Notes: a model not told the origin generated them from the sequence alone. Positions 35,814-45,042 are shown, numbered from the stretch's first letter. The stretch: DNA of 64,000 bases from Thermincola carboxydiphila (GCA_016841725.1 JAENYP010000001.1:186001-250000); one strand, 5' to 3'. Numbers and translations: made by a program.

Positions 35814-37826
35814 TTAGTAGTTCTGGCATAAATCGGTTTCGAATTTCTCGGCAGTCTTGTTGTGAACACCGAGCTTCCATGTGCGGTATTCAAGCGCACT
35901 CAGCAGCTTCTCTGCAGCAACCTTGTGGTCAACTTCAAATATGAAGTAACCGCCATATACGTCACTGGCAATCTGGGTAGCAATGCTGTAGAAGAGGTCA
36001 CTGCCCTCAACCGGAGGCAGAACACCGACATGAACCGGCATCCCAAGGGTTACACACCAGCAGCCAATAGCAACGGCTTTACCGGACATAGCTTCCGGAG
36101 CTGAAGCGACCCAGGGTACCTTCGGAGTATCTACTCCCAATTCATTTGCCATATCCATCAACAGGTCGGAGGCACGGGTATTGTCAACACAGGATCCCAT
36201 ATGGAATACTGATGGCAGATTTTCTTTGGTTTTACCGTCAAACTGTGACAGGAATGCCTTCAGACCATCACCACAGAGAGAATCCCTGTTGGCAGGATCA
36301 AGAATGCCCAACTTAGCATAAGCCTGAGCGGCACAACCGGTAGCAACTACAAACACATCATTTTTCAGCATTTCTTTAACTATACCGATATGATTTTCAT
36401 CCTGAACACCCTTGAGGTTATTGCAGCCTGCAAACAGGGCAACACCTTTGATCTGGCCGGACTGAATGGCATCGGTAAGGACCTTTACAGGATTATCAGC
36501 ATTAGCTGTTCCAAATATTTCATAAAGAGCTTCCAAGCTGAATCCGGCAACAACCTTGTTCTTCAGTTCAGGCACATAAACTCTGGAAGCATCACGTTCT
36601 TTATATGATGCAATAGCTACCCTGACAATCTCCTTGGCATCTTCCATGGCTGATTCCACACTGAACGGCACATGCATGGTACCTGGAAGCTTGGCGATTG
36701 GCTGGGTAGTAACGATCTTGGTATGGAAACACTTGGCTGCTGTAGTCAGTCCTGGCATGATGCACTGGACATCAACTACCATAAGGTCAATAGCGCCTGT
36801 GGTAATAGCAAGTTCCTGAGAACTAAAGGAGGTTGCTATGGGAACACCCTGACGCATGAGTACTTCGTTACCTGTACAGCAGATACCGGACAACTGGATT
36901 CCGGCAGCTCCGGCTTCTTTAGCTTCACCTTCGAGTTCACGGGCAGCGGCAACAATCATTTCACTCAGCAGCGGGTTATGACCGTGCAGAATGATATTGA
37001 TTTTGTCCTTGTTAATTACACCGAGGTTGGCCTCAGAAACAACCGGTTCCGGAGTACCAAAGAGAATATCTGAGAAGTCGGTACCGATATGCATTCCTGT
37101 ATAGTCAGCCATAGCAGCTCTTAAGGCGCTAAAGGTGATATTAACGGGGTCATTGTCCTGACCGACATGCGCCTGTGCAAGCAGGTCTGCCAGCGCTGAC
37201 TGGATGCCGTTAGGAGTAATGTTGCAGTCATCAAGCTTTTGCTTACGGCCTTCAGTAATAGTAGAAGTGCACCAGACACACTCACCCATATCAGTGAGAA
37301 TTTGGAAATCATTAAGAGCCGCCTTGGCAACATCTTTGGCAATATCATTATCAGATTTGCCTTCGGTGGCTACACCGACTCTCTGAGCAACCTTATAAAG
37401 CTTCTTGGAATCTGTAATCTTATAATCAGGAGCTTTGCCTTCAGCCATTTCAAGCACTGTATGGGCCATATGACGGGCATGCTCACAGTGAGCAGCAGCG
37501 CCGGTCAGAAGCATGGTACCGGTACTCCTGGCAGCGATTGTCCAGGCATCGGCACCACAAATACCCTTGCTCTTAGGTCCGGTATCAGCAGTTACACGGC
37601 AAGGTCCCATCATACAGAACCTGCAGCAGGTCCCTTTATATCCGAACTGGCACTGAGGCTGTTGCGCAACGGCACGGTCAAAGGCAGTAATGATACCTTG
37701 TTCCTGTGCCCTGTCAATCATCTCGAGAGCAGCCGGGTCAGAAGTACGCTTAACGTTCTTGGGTTCAAATACCCTGGGTGCATCTGACGGTTTGCAGGTA
37801 TGGTTTGCGTCTTTAAATCTTGGCAT
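35814..37826 (-). CDS. acsA: carbon monoxide dehydrogenase catalytic subunit
   Basis: AcsA/CooS (670 residues) reduces CO2 to CO for AcsB at the Ni-Fe-S C-cluster. The N-terminal cysteines for the D- and B-clusters are visible in CQFGYKGTCCRFCMMGPCRV, and later cysteines/histidines (HCEHARH, GICCTGNEVL, FAGCNN, ATGCAAQ, MGSCVDN) match C-cluster positions. AAGGAGG precedes the ATG. It is in the same operon as acsBCDE and cooC. Confidence 0.97.
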   Translation of the reverse strand: MPRFKDANHTCKPSDAPRVFEPKNVKRTSDPAALEMIDRAQEQGIITAFDRAVAQQPQCQFGYKGTCCRFCMMGPCRVTADTGPKSKGICGADAWTIAARSTGTMLLTGAAAHCEHARHMAHTVLEMAEGKAPDYKITDSKKLYKVAQRVGVATEGKSDNDIAKDVAKAALNDFQILTDMGECVWCTSTITEGRKQKLDDCNITPNGIQSALADLLAQAHVGQDNDPVNITFSALRAAMADYTGMHIGTDFSDILFGTPEPVVSEANLGVINKDKINIILHGHNPLLSEMIVAAARELEGEAKEAGAAGIQLSGICCTGNEVLMRQGVPIATSFSSQELAITTGAIDLMVVDVQCIMPGLTTAAKCFHTKIVTTQPIAKLPGTMHVPFSVESAMEDAKEIVRVAIASYKERDASRVYVPELKNKVVAGFSLEALYEIFGTANADNPVKVLTDAIQSGQIKGVALFAGCNNLKGVQDENHIGIVKEMLKNDVFVVATGCAAQAYAKLGILDPANRDSLCGDGLKAFLSQFDGKTKENLPSVFHMGSCVDNTRASDLLMDMANELGVDTPKVPWVASAPEAMSGKAVAIGCWCVTLGMPVHVGVLPPVEGSDLFYSIATQIASDVYGGYFIFEVDHKVAAEKLLSALEYRTWKLGVHNKTAEKFETDLCQNY

Positions 37827-37956
37827 TAACTTTAACCTCCTTAAAATGATTTTGTGCCCCTCTTTCTTCCCTCTGCCGGATTATATCTAGTCTGGCCCGG
37901 TCTATAAGGAAAGGAAAGAAACAATTAATAACACATGCTGCTAAAACTTCCCCCTA

Positions 37957-38724
37957 TCAATCCACCTCCCGTAGTAATTTTTCATGAATTTCTTTCATGC
38001 TCCCGAGCAGGACTCCTCCCAACTCTGCGGCCGGGCCGCTTTCCATGGAGCTTTCCCATATATAATCATCAAAAGGAATAAATCCAAGAATCTTATCATC
38101 TCCCAGATGTTTCCGGATGAATTCCTTTTCTTTTTCATTCCTGACCTTGTTGCCGATAAATTTAACATTCCGGATTCCCAGCTCATCAGCCAGTTTTTCA
38201 ACTAACAGGGCTGTATTAACACTGTTTCTGCTGGGTTCAACCACCACCAGCATAATGTCCACACTTCTTGCCGTACCTCTGGTAAGGTGTTCTATCCCGG
38301 CACCCATATCAAGGATAACGGCACATTCTTTGTCAAATAAAAGTCCGGACATCAAGGCATGCAGAAAAGAGTTCTCGCGGCAGTAGCAGGCAGTTCCCCC
38401 CTGCTTGATGCCACCCATCCGGAGAAAATTAATATTACCCATGGGGATGCTGTATTCGTTCAAAATATCGTCAACATCCGGATTTAATGTAAAAAAGGCC
38501 CCTCCTCCACTGCTCTTCTTATCGATTAATTCCTTCATCTCCACAAGAGGCTTAAGGGTACGGACCTGCTCATCCGGTATGCCTACAGCGGCAGCCAGAC
38601 ATGCATCGGGATCCGCATCAACGGCATAAACCTTTCTATGGGACTCGGCGAGAAGCTTTGCCAGTGTAGATGCGACTGTTGTTTTACCTACTCCGCCTTT
38701 TCCTGATACTGCGATTTTTATCAA
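37957..38724 (-). CDS. cooC: CooC/AcsF-type nickel-insertion ATPase
   Basis: CooC is a MinD-like ATPase that loads nickel into carbon monoxide dehydrogenase. The deviant Walker A motif (SGKGGVGKTT) is at residues 7-16, and the CxC motif in TACYCRENS matches the metal-binding cysteines of CooC. A TTG start at 38724 with GGGGTGAAG upstream gives 255 residues; the frame stays open for 19 codons before it. It is the first gene of the operon. Confidence 0.9.
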   Translation of the reverse strand: MIKIAVSGKGGVGKTTVASTLAKLLAESHRKVYAVDADPDACLAAAVGIPDEQVRTLKPLVEMKELIDKKSSGGGAFFTLNPDVDDILNEYSIPMGNINFLRMGGIKQGGTACYCRENSFLHALMSGLLFDKECAVILDMGAGIEHLTRGTARSVDIMLVVVEPSRNSVNTALLVEKLADELGIRNVKFIGNKVRNEKEKEFIRKHLGDDKILGFIPFDDYIWESSMESGPAAELGGVLLGSMKEIHEKLLREVD

Positions 38725-39069
38725 TAACTTCACCCCATCCTTAAACAAATTTACTGTGAATAAAGTACATCTGCTGCACAAACACCTATTGTTTGGGTAT
38801 TCAAAAGATTCTCACTTTTTAAAACTTTCTACATAAATTATGCAAATCCTTCTGGGACATTTAATTTTAAATACTGACAATTCTTTTCGATTCGTGAATA
38901 TAAAAGGGTTTCGACAGAAAATTCTAAATTCCTTCTGGGTTTAAAAAAATTATTGAAGTGAATATAATCACAAATCAAGTATATATTTTCATACCTCATT
39001 TAATCAAAAATAAAGACCCCACTGGGGTTATTTGGAACTATCCGGAGCTTAACATCTACAAATCAATCA
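38725..39069. other. gene-free AT-rich stretch upstream of cooC
   Basis: I see no convincing gene here. It should hold the promoter of the cooC-acs operon, but no clear -35/-10 pair stands out. CCTTCTGGG occurs twice, about 80 bases apart (near 38848 and 38931), and TTCGACA (a Spo0A-box-like heptamer) is at 38910-38916. The terminator of the next gene is at 39015-39029. Confidence 0.5.
39015..39029 (-). terminator. intrinsic terminator after the phosphatase-fold gene
   Basis: On the minus strand AACCCC and GGGGTC pair around AGT, followed by TTTATTTTT. It lies 40 bases after the stop of the gene ending at 39070. Confidence 0.75.
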
Positions 39070-40275
39070 TCAAAACATAAGAAACCGTTTCTTAAGATAA
39101 TAATATTCAACCAAGTAGCCTGAGCCCATGACCAGAACTGTTACTCCTTCCACTAACCGAAGCAGCCTGTTCTTCCATTTAAGTGATTTGATTTCTCTGT
39201 CCCTTGCTCCAATCGTTTCCTGTATTTGGGCTTTTTCTCTGTTGACCTTTTCTTTTTCAGTTTTAACAAGCCTTTTTTCTTCCGACAGTCTGTAGATCAT
39301 CCCTGTTATTTCGAGATTTTCGTCACTCAGGTCACGAATTCTCTTTAACATCAGATTCTGCTCACTAAAGCTGCCTCCAGGTGCAATAGCATTCCAGATC
39401 ACATTCCCGTCACTCTCCGGAGAAACCTGTATTCCTGTCAGCAGGGCCACAGTCGGTACAATATCGGTAATCTTCACCGGAGGCAGTTCCATCCCTGCCC
39501 GCAGCCCGGGACCCGCCATGACCAGCGGAACAGTCAGATCTTTTGTGGTCAGGCTGTTTTCGGTGCGGTCACTCTCTCCGTAATCTCCGGTAAATATTAT
39601 CAGGCTGCTCTCAAATTCTCCCATTGACCGCAGACTTGCCAGCAGGCACCCCAATTGTGCATCAACATCGTTAACCATGGCTGCGGTTTTTTTAGTGTCA
39701 CCCTGAACTTCCAGGTCAGGGTCAATACCGGGAAGTTCAATACCGATAAAATACGGTTTTTCCTTTTGGAATACAGAAACCGCCCGGGTAATTACATCTT
39801 TATTGCCACCGCCCTCAACAGTATATGTCTTAACACCCCCACCGCCGGTGAACAGGCCCCGGAAAACTGATTCCCCGGGGCAGATATATACTGAACTCCT
39901 GCCATACCTGACTACTGTTTCCGGAAATAAACCGGTTTTTAGCTGCCGGTTATTTTCGTTGAATCCATGAATATCAGGATTGGCGCCAGTCAACAGTGAT
40001 GCTCTGAGAACTGCCTGATTTGTGGGCAAAACTCCTACTGCCGCAGCCTTCAAGCCTCCGGCTGCCATTCCATTCAGGCTGGGTGTGTAAGCAGACTTAA
40101 TCCTCTGGTCACTGAGCCCGCCAGCAGTAATAAATATCACATGTTCAACTGTTTTCTCCCTTGGCTGCCCCTCATCCTCCCTGTCTAATTCAGCCTCTGT
40201 TTCAGCCTGAGCAGCAGGGCAGAAAACCAGACCGATAAAGACCACCAGCAAAAAAACACGTTTAAGCAGCTTCAT
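39070..40275 (-). CDS. alkaline-phosphatase-fold membrane-anchored protein, degenerate active site
   Basis: This 401-residue protein has a signal peptide (residues 1-24), an alkaline phosphatase/sulfatase-type domain and a C-terminal coiled coil followed by a membrane helix (~residues 372-392). PTNQAVLRASLLTGANPDIHG carries the usual nucleophile region. However, the first metal motif reads AGGLSD where the family has DG, and the late motif reads TGDYGES where the family has DHG. Two metal ligands are therefore changed, so it may be a binding or structural protein, not an enzyme. Confidence 0.7.
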   Translation of the reverse strand: MKLLKRVFLLVVFIGLVFCPAAQAETEAELDREDEGQPREKTVEHVIFITAGGLSDQRIKSAYTPSLNGMAAGGLKAAAVGVLPTNQAVLRASLLTGANPDIHGFNENNRQLKTGLFPETVVRYGRSSVYICPGESVFRGLFTGGGGVKTYTVEGGGNKDVITRAVSVFQKEKPYFIGIELPGIDPDLEVQGDTKKTAAMVNDVDAQLGCLLASLRSMGEFESSLIIFTGDYGESDRTENSLTTKDLTVPLVMAGPGLRAGMELPPVKITDIVPTVALLTGIQVSPESDGNVIWNAIAPGGSFSEQNLMLKRIRDLSDENLEITGMIYRLSEEKRLVKTEKEKVNREKAQIQETIGARDREIKSLKWKNRLLRLVEGVTVLVMGSGYLVEYYYLKKRFLMF

Positions 40276-40402
40276 TATAAAGTGTTGCCCCCTCTCCAGA
40301 GCATGTCAATATAATATATTTAGGACAACACCTGTTTAGACCATTTCCCGGAAAAAAAATTACGATAGCGGTCCTTCTTGAATATCCCTTCAGAACATCC
40401 CT

Positions 40403-42082
40403 TCAAATTCTCCCCGACCTGATTATGGAGACCAACAGCCACATCCCCATAAAGAGAGCCAGAACAAAACCGGCCTCGGCAATAGGAATCTGCCATAACA
40501 AGGTTTTGGGGCTTCTCTGGGCAATCAGGGAGGAACCGATAATAATGGCGGCCACCACCAGACTGAAGGAAATCCGGTTACCAACCAGGACCAGTCTCTT
40601 AATGAAATTTTTAAAATCCCGGTGTTCCAGGGTGATTTTGAGGTCACCCTGCCCCGCTGTCTCTACAAGTTCACTAACCTGCCGGGGGAGACTCAGGGAA
40701 ATTCCGGAAATCTCCAGGAGGTATTCCATGGCCGCCCTGGATAAGTGTTCAGGTGAGAATTTCTCCCTGACCAGCTTTCTTCCAAAGGGTTCTGCAAGGT
40801 TGATAACACTGACCTCCGGGTCCAGCCGCTCAACAACTCCTTCCAAAAGCACCAGTGACCTGACCATTAACACAAGTTCCACGGGAACCCTGATCCGGTA
40901 AATAAATGACATGCCCAGTAATTCGCGAAGGGCGTCCCCTATTCTTACCTCACCCAAAGGCCTGTTGTAATACTTTTCAAAAAGGCGGTAAATATCGCGT
41001 CTCAATTTCTTTTTGTCAATTTTGCCCTGTGCATATCCTATTTCCAATAGAACCCTGACAATGCCGCCGACATCTTTTCTTACAATGTTTAACAGCATTA
41101 TCCCCAGGCGGTCCTTCAGCCACTCGTCAAGCCTTCCCACCATGCCAAAGTCCAGAAAAATCACCCTGCCATCGGTCCCCACAACCAGGTTCCCGGGATG
41201 TGGGTCAGCATGGAAAAACCCATCTACAAGCAGCTGCTTAAATATCGCATTGGCAACACTAAGGGCCAGTGCCTGCCTGTCAATTCCCGCTGCCGCAAGT
41301 TTTTCTTCACAGCTTATTTTAATCCCCTCAATATACTCCAGTACCAAAACCCGCTGAGAAGAATAGTTCCAGTAAACCCCGGGCACATAAATTGCAGGCT
41401 CATCCTTGAAATTAGCAGCCAGTCTTTCTGCATTCCTGGCCTCAATAGTATAATCGAGTTCCTCTTTAATTGTGTCGGCAAACTCATCAACCAAATCCAC
41501 AACCTTATAAAAATCGCCCCATTTGGTACGTGCTTCCAAAACCCGGGCCATGTCAAACAATATCTCCAGATCTGTTTCTATTACCCGGCATATTCCGGAT
41601 TTCTGCACCTTGACAACAACATGCTCACCAGTATGGAGATAGGCCTCGTGCACCTGCCCTATTGAAGCCGTAGCCAGGGGTTCCTTACTAAGAGAAGCAA
41701 AAGCCTTTGCTGCCGGAGATCCCGTTTCTGCCTCAACAGTATTTCTGATTTCGGCAAAACTTACGGCCGGAACCCTGTCCTGAAGCATTTCCAATTCTGC
41801 TATGTAATCCGGCGGCAGCAGGTCCGGTCTGGTACTCAGAATCTGACCGAGCTTGATGAAAGTTGGTCCTAACTCTTCCAATACCACCCTAAGGCGCTGG
41901 GCGGTATTCAGATGTATTTCGTCAACACCCTGATTCTTGCTGAAAAAGTTTAACCCCTTGCTGAGACCGACTGCTTCCACCAGATGGCCGAGACCGTGCT
42001 TACTGAGGATATTCACTATCTCCCGGTAACGGGCGATGTGCCTATACCTGTTGGTGAATATCGATTTCAAATCCCACACCAC
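40403..42082 (-). CDS. UbiB/AarF (ABC1) family atypical kinase
   Basis: This 559-residue protein has the family KxGQ motif (FIKLGQILSTRPDLLP), the ATP-site lysine in VVVKVQKSG, catalytic HADPHPGNLVV and DFGMVG, and two C-terminal membrane helices. UbiB proteins act in isoprenoid-lipid metabolism (ubiquinone in aerobes); in an anaerobe menaquinone or another prenyl lipid is more likely. It lies 58 bases downstream of a phasin-like gene in the same direction. Confidence 0.9.
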   Translation of the reverse strand: MVWDLKSIFTNRYRHIARYREIVNILSKHGLGHLVEAVGLSKGLNFFSKNQGVDEIHLNTAQRLRVVLEELGPTFIKLGQILSTRPDLLPPDYIAELEMLQDRVPAVSFAEIRNTVEAETGSPAAKAFASLSKEPLATASIGQVHEAYLHTGEHVVVKVQKSGICRVIETDLEILFDMARVLEARTKWGDFYKVVDLVDEFADTIKEELDYTIEARNAERLAANFKDEPAIYVPGVYWNYSSQRVLVLEYIEGIKISCEEKLAAAGIDRQALALSVANAIFKQLLVDGFFHADPHPGNLVVGTDGRVIFLDFGMVGRLDEWLKDRLGIMLLNIVRKDVGGIVRVLLEIGYAQGKIDKKKLRRDIYRLFEKYYNRPLGEVRIGDALRELLGMSFIYRIRVPVELVLMVRSLVLLEGVVERLDPEVSVINLAEPFGRKLVREKFSPEHLSRAAMEYLLEISGISLSLPRQVSELVETAGQGDLKITLEHRDFKNFIKRLVLVGNRISFSLVVAAIIIGSSLIAQRSPKTLLWQIPIAEAGFVLALFMGMWLLVSIIRSGRI

Positions 42083-42140
42083 CCATTTAAATCCGGTAAA
42101 TGTTCTATACCCGGATTCTAATTAGCACCTCAAAGGCCCA

Positions 42141-42503
42141 TTAGCTGCCCTCCCCCCCTGCCGGCTGCAAATTGTCCACCCGGCCGGCAACTCCATTTTC
42201 ATTTTCCCCTTGAAATACCTGCAGTTCCAATTGTCTAACCCGGCTCTCCAATTGATCAAATTCCTTTTTAGTAACCATTCCTGCTGTATGGAGGAGGCTG
42301 TCTACTTCTCTTTTAACTGTATCTTTAAAGCTGATCCGTTCCTGTTCTCCCTTTTGTACCAGCTCATCCGCAAACTGCCTGGCCTCCTCGGATGTGACTT
42401 CACCCTTTTCCTCAAGTTCCCGGGCAAATTTTTCGGCCTTCTCCCTGGTAATTGAAATAGCGCCCATACCTATTAGAATGGATTTTTTTATTATGTTTTT
42501 CAC
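42141..42503 (-). CDS. phasin-like coiled-coil protein
   Basis: This 120-residue protein has a short hydrophobic N-terminal segment (ILIGMGAISI) and long charged amphipathic helices (EKAEKFARELEEKGE onward, then a heptad region ending near residue 100). This matches the phasin-like family of polyhydroxyalkanoate granule proteins. No PHA synthesis genes are in the window. A GTG start has GAAGGAGG upstream. It forms an operon with the UbiB-type kinase. Confidence 0.75.
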   Translation of the reverse strand: MKNIIKKSILIGMGAISITREKAEKFARELEEKGEVTSEEARQFADELVQKGEQERISFKDTVKREVDSLLHTAGMVTKKEFDQLESRVRQLELQVFQGENENGVAGRVDNLQPAGGEGS

Positions 42504-42624
42504 GATATACCTCCTTCAGTATTATTAATATAGTATGGGCAGCTGAGAGAGAATATATTTGTCCATCCCGTCCCAATGACAGATTTCCAGCGTCAGGTAT
42601 TAGCCGGGCACAGGATAAATAAAA

Positions 42625-42646
42625 AGGCCTCACATCTGTGAAGCCT
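42625..42646 (-). terminator. intrinsic terminator after the membrane protein gene
   Basis: On the minus strand AGGCTTCACA pairs with TGTGAGGCCT (one G-T), followed by TTTTT. It lies 15 bases after the stop of the gene ending at 42661. Confidence 0.8.
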
Positions 42647-42660
42647 CACGCGCCAACCGA

Positions 42661-43320
42661 TTATTTAAGCTTTTTCAAGGTGAGTTTAAGTAAGATATAA
42701 TCTGCTGCCAGCAACCCAAGGAACATAGGCAGAACAAAGTACCAGGTAAATGAAATTTCAAAAATCCCAAATAGCAGGAAAAGACCGGAAAACATAAAAA
42801 TGAACGCCCCCAGCAGCCAGGCCTGTTTTGGACCGGCAGCCCACCAAGTGAAAAGATATCCGCTTCCGAGACCAAACAACACTGCGGCGGCTCCACAGAA
42901 GAAAAAAGCAAACAAGGCCGGAGGTGAATATATATATATTCCATGCCATTCGGCATTCATGTAAAGCACATAGTTTAAGGTCAGCAGGCCGGTATAGCAG
43001 ATAAGAATATAAGGAAGATAGCACACCAAAAACCCGGCAAAAACTCTGCCAAAAAACTTAGAGGGACTCTCACTTCCCAAAGAGCAGTTCGCCCTGTAAG
43101 GGCCGGAAAATATATACAAATAGGAAATTATCAGAGGCATCAGAATCAGGTGAAAAGTAATCAGTGGACTCTCTTTAAGCCAATAAGGAGCCTGGCTCAT
43201 GGGAATAAATACCCCAAAGACAACGATGACAATGGTCCATAGTAATATTGATCTCTTGTCAGCCTTTTCTGAAAGGATTCCTGCCATTTCCCTGCTGTAA
43301 GCGTCCAGTAGATAATGCAC
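42661..43320 (-). CDS. polytopic membrane protein of unknown function
   Basis: The start is placed at a GTG (43320) with GGAGGTGAG upstream, giving 219 residues; the frame is open for 24 codons before it. There are about six hydrophobic helices joined by short loops, with no transporter or enzyme motif I can name. A 20-base palindrome that matches the BlaI operator half-sites lies 23 bases before the start. The gene is therefore probably a target of the adjacent BlaI repressor. Confidence 0.7.
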   Translation of the reverse strand: MHYLLDAYSREMAGILSEKADKRSILLWTIVIVVFGVFIPMSQAPYWLKESPLITFHLILMPLIISYLYIFSGPYRANCSLGSESPSKFFGRVFAGFLVCYLPYILICYTGLLTLNYVLYMNAEWHGIYIYSPPALFAFFFCGAAAVLFGLGSGYLFTWWAAGPKQAWLLGAFIFMFSGLFLLFGIFEISFTWYFVLPMFLGLLAADYILLKLTLKKLK

Positions 43321-43342
43321 CCTGCTCACCTCCGGAAATATA

Positions 43343-43362
43343 ATTACTACCTTTGTAGTAAT
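43343..43362. promoter_or_regulatory. BlaI-type operator upstream of the membrane protein gene
   Basis: ATTACTAC and GTAGTAAT form a perfect 8-base dyad around CTTT. The half-site TACTAC/GTAGTA is shared with the palindrome upstream of the BlaI gene. It lies where the promoter should be and would block it when BlaI binds. Confidence 0.7.
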
Positions 43363-43412
43363 TGTCTTCAAAAAAATTTGGCTTCCCGCCAAATTTAGGC
43401 CAAATATAGTTT

Positions 43413-44354
43413 TCAGCCAAATATATTAACACTGAAAAGGGCAACCGTCACACAAAATACAATGGCAATTTTAATATAATATATCAGTTGGCGTCCCCGA
43501 GATACCTCAAAATAGTCTTGGGGAAGCTGGACAATTCGTTCGACACGTTCACTGAAAAGAGACTTGGAACCAACCAGGCTCTGCATAATGGTATTTGTCA
43601 ATATGGTTTGGGTGGCCGTCCGTTCTTTCATCAGGTTATGGACCTTAAGCAGCATTTCGGCAAACTGAACAGGTTTTCCGGTAATACTGATAGCCATATC
43701 ATCACAGTTCTTTTCTTTTTCTTTTAAAAGGTAAGTATAAACCAGCTGGACTACGGGATTAAAAAACATGATATCCCTGAACAGAACAGCCTGCCAGATA
43801 TAAAGGTTATCCCAGCGGGCCATATGGGCAATCTCATGTGCCAGTAATGCTTCCATCTCGTTATCATTCAGGTTGTCAGCAAGGTGTTGGGGCAGGACAA
43901 GCATTGGATTAAGAAAACCAAGGACAAATGGTGACGGGTAATAATTTGTTACCAGGACAAGTTTCGGAGGTTTGGTATCGACTTTTGCAGCAATATTTTG
44001 AATCATGTACTCAATTTTTCTGGTTCTCCCGTCATTTAACTTTTCGCTGTGAAAAACCTCTGTCTTAAACTTTTCATAGGTAATCCACCGGTAAACAAAA
44101 CAGGCCACTCCCCAGCCATAAACAAAAGCCACTGTATACCAGGAAACACGCAATCCCGCAAGATTCAATCCCAACAAAACCAGAAAAGCCTTTATCAATG
44201 GAAGCTCAAGGAGCTTAAATCTGAGGTTGGTACTGAGGGAACTGCCCCTGATATCAATAACAAACATTACCAGGATGACCACAACCAGAGCTGCTGCCCC
44301 GGAGAGGATACTGGGCAATATATTATTGTAGATCAGTGATGCTGCCACATCCAT
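43413..44354 (-). CDS. M56-family (BlaR1/MecR1-like) membrane metallopeptidase
   Basis: This 313-residue protein has about four membrane helices, with the zinc motif LLAHEIAHMARWD (HExxH) in the cytoplasmic domain between helices 3 and 4. It ends just after the last helix and lacks the extracellular penicillin-sensing domain of BlaR1. It would cleave or inactivate the BlaI repressor next to it when some signal arrives. The start lies six bases after the BlaI gene's stop. Confidence 0.88.
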   Translation of the reverse strand: MDVAASLIYNNILPSILSGAAALVVVILVMFVIDIRGSSLSTNLRFKLLELPLIKAFLVLLGLNLAGLRVSWYTVAFVYGWGVACFVYRWITYEKFKTEVFHSEKLNDGRTRKIEYMIQNIAAKVDTKPPKLVLVTNYYPSPFVLGFLNPMLVLPQHLADNLNDNEMEALLAHEIAHMARWDNLYIWQAVLFRDIMFFNPVVQLVYTYLLKEKEKNCDDMAISITGKPVQFAEMLLKVHNLMKERTATQTILTNTIMQSLVGSKSLFSERVERIVQLPQDYFEVSRGRQLIYYIKIAIVFCVTVALFSVNIFG

Positions 44355-44360
44355 GGGATT

Positions 44361-44741
44361 TTAATCCTCCCTCTTTTTATCCTCCACAATAGATTTCAGG
44401 TAAGCCAGTTCATCGTCACTGAGGCTCTTCTCTTCCAGCAAGTGAGAAAAGACCGGTGCCCGGGAGCCTCCAAATATTTTATCAACAACGTACTGAAGCA
44501 TGCTTTTGGCAACTTCAGCCTTGGTGGTGGTAGGTGAATATACATAAGCTCGTCCCTGTTTCTGCCTATAGAGAATCCCTTTCTGGGCAAGCCTTGACAT
44601 AACAGTCATTACAGTGTTATAAGCAATTGACCTTTCCGCCGAAAGCGTTTCAAAAACATCCTGCACGGTTGCCATCTGACGATTCCAGATAACCTGCATA
44701 ATATCGGCTTCTAAAGGACCTAATGTGTTTTCCGGCGACAT
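44361..44741 (-). CDS. blaI: BlaI/MecI/CopY-family repressor
   Basis: This 126-residue winged-helix repressor has LGPLEADIMQVIWNRQMATVQDVFETL at the N-terminus and TVMTVMSRLAQKGILYRQKQGRAYVYSP as the recognition helix and wing, both typical of BlaI. A TTG five codons upstream is also open, but the ATG behind the G-rich site is preferred. Its own upstream region has a matching operator, so autoregulation is likely. Confidence 0.92.
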   Translation of the reverse strand: MSPENTLGPLEADIMQVIWNRQMATVQDVFETLSAERSIAYNTVMTVMSRLAQKGILYRQKQGRAYVYSPTTTKAEVAKSMLQYVVDKIFGGSRAPVFSHLLEEKSLSDDELAYLKSIVEDKKRED

Positions 44742-44781
44742 CCCAATCCCCCCCAATTCTGTTTTATTTAATTTTATTATA

Positions 44782-44797
44782 TACTACTATCGTAGTG
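44782..44797. promoter_or_regulatory. BlaI-type operator upstream of blaI
   Basis: TACTAC (44782-44787) and GTAGTG (44792-44797) form a dyad around TATC, with a core ACTAC/GTAGT. It lies 41 bases before the blaI start and shares half-sites with the palindrome at 43343-43362. Confidence 0.7.
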
Positions 44798-44916
44798 ACA
44801 TCAATAAGTTAGTGAAAAACTTAACGATGTGCAAAAATTTTTGAAACACGCGTATATTTTTTGTATGGCCTGCTCATAATACTAATACTCCGCTTTGGTG
44901 AGTTCTATCTCTCCCC

Positions 44917-44950
44917 GTCCAGTGGAAACACTGGACTCTTTTTTTTTTAA
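44917..44950 (+). terminator. strong intrinsic terminator with no known gene upstream
   Basis: GTCCAGTG and CACTGGAC form a perfect 8-bp stem with a GAAA tetraloop, followed by TC and a run of about ten T. It points in the + direction, but the nearest upstream gene (blaI) runs the other way. It may end an unannotated short transcript. Confidence 0.8.
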
Positions 44951-44972
44951 ATTATTTCCTTGGATTTTGCTC

Positions 44973-45001
44973 TTGACGGCTATAATATAATTAGCTATAA
45001 T
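44973..45001 (+). promoter_or_regulatory. sigma-A promoter of the tRNA cluster
   Basis: TTGACG (44973-44978) and a perfect TATAAT (44996-45001) are 17 bases apart, and tRNA-Asp begins 41 bases downstream. A second TATAAT lies between them (44981-44986). Confidence 0.85.
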
Positions 45002-45042
45002 ATGGTCTATGACTTCGCCAACAGCGGTGTCACCAAAAGTCA

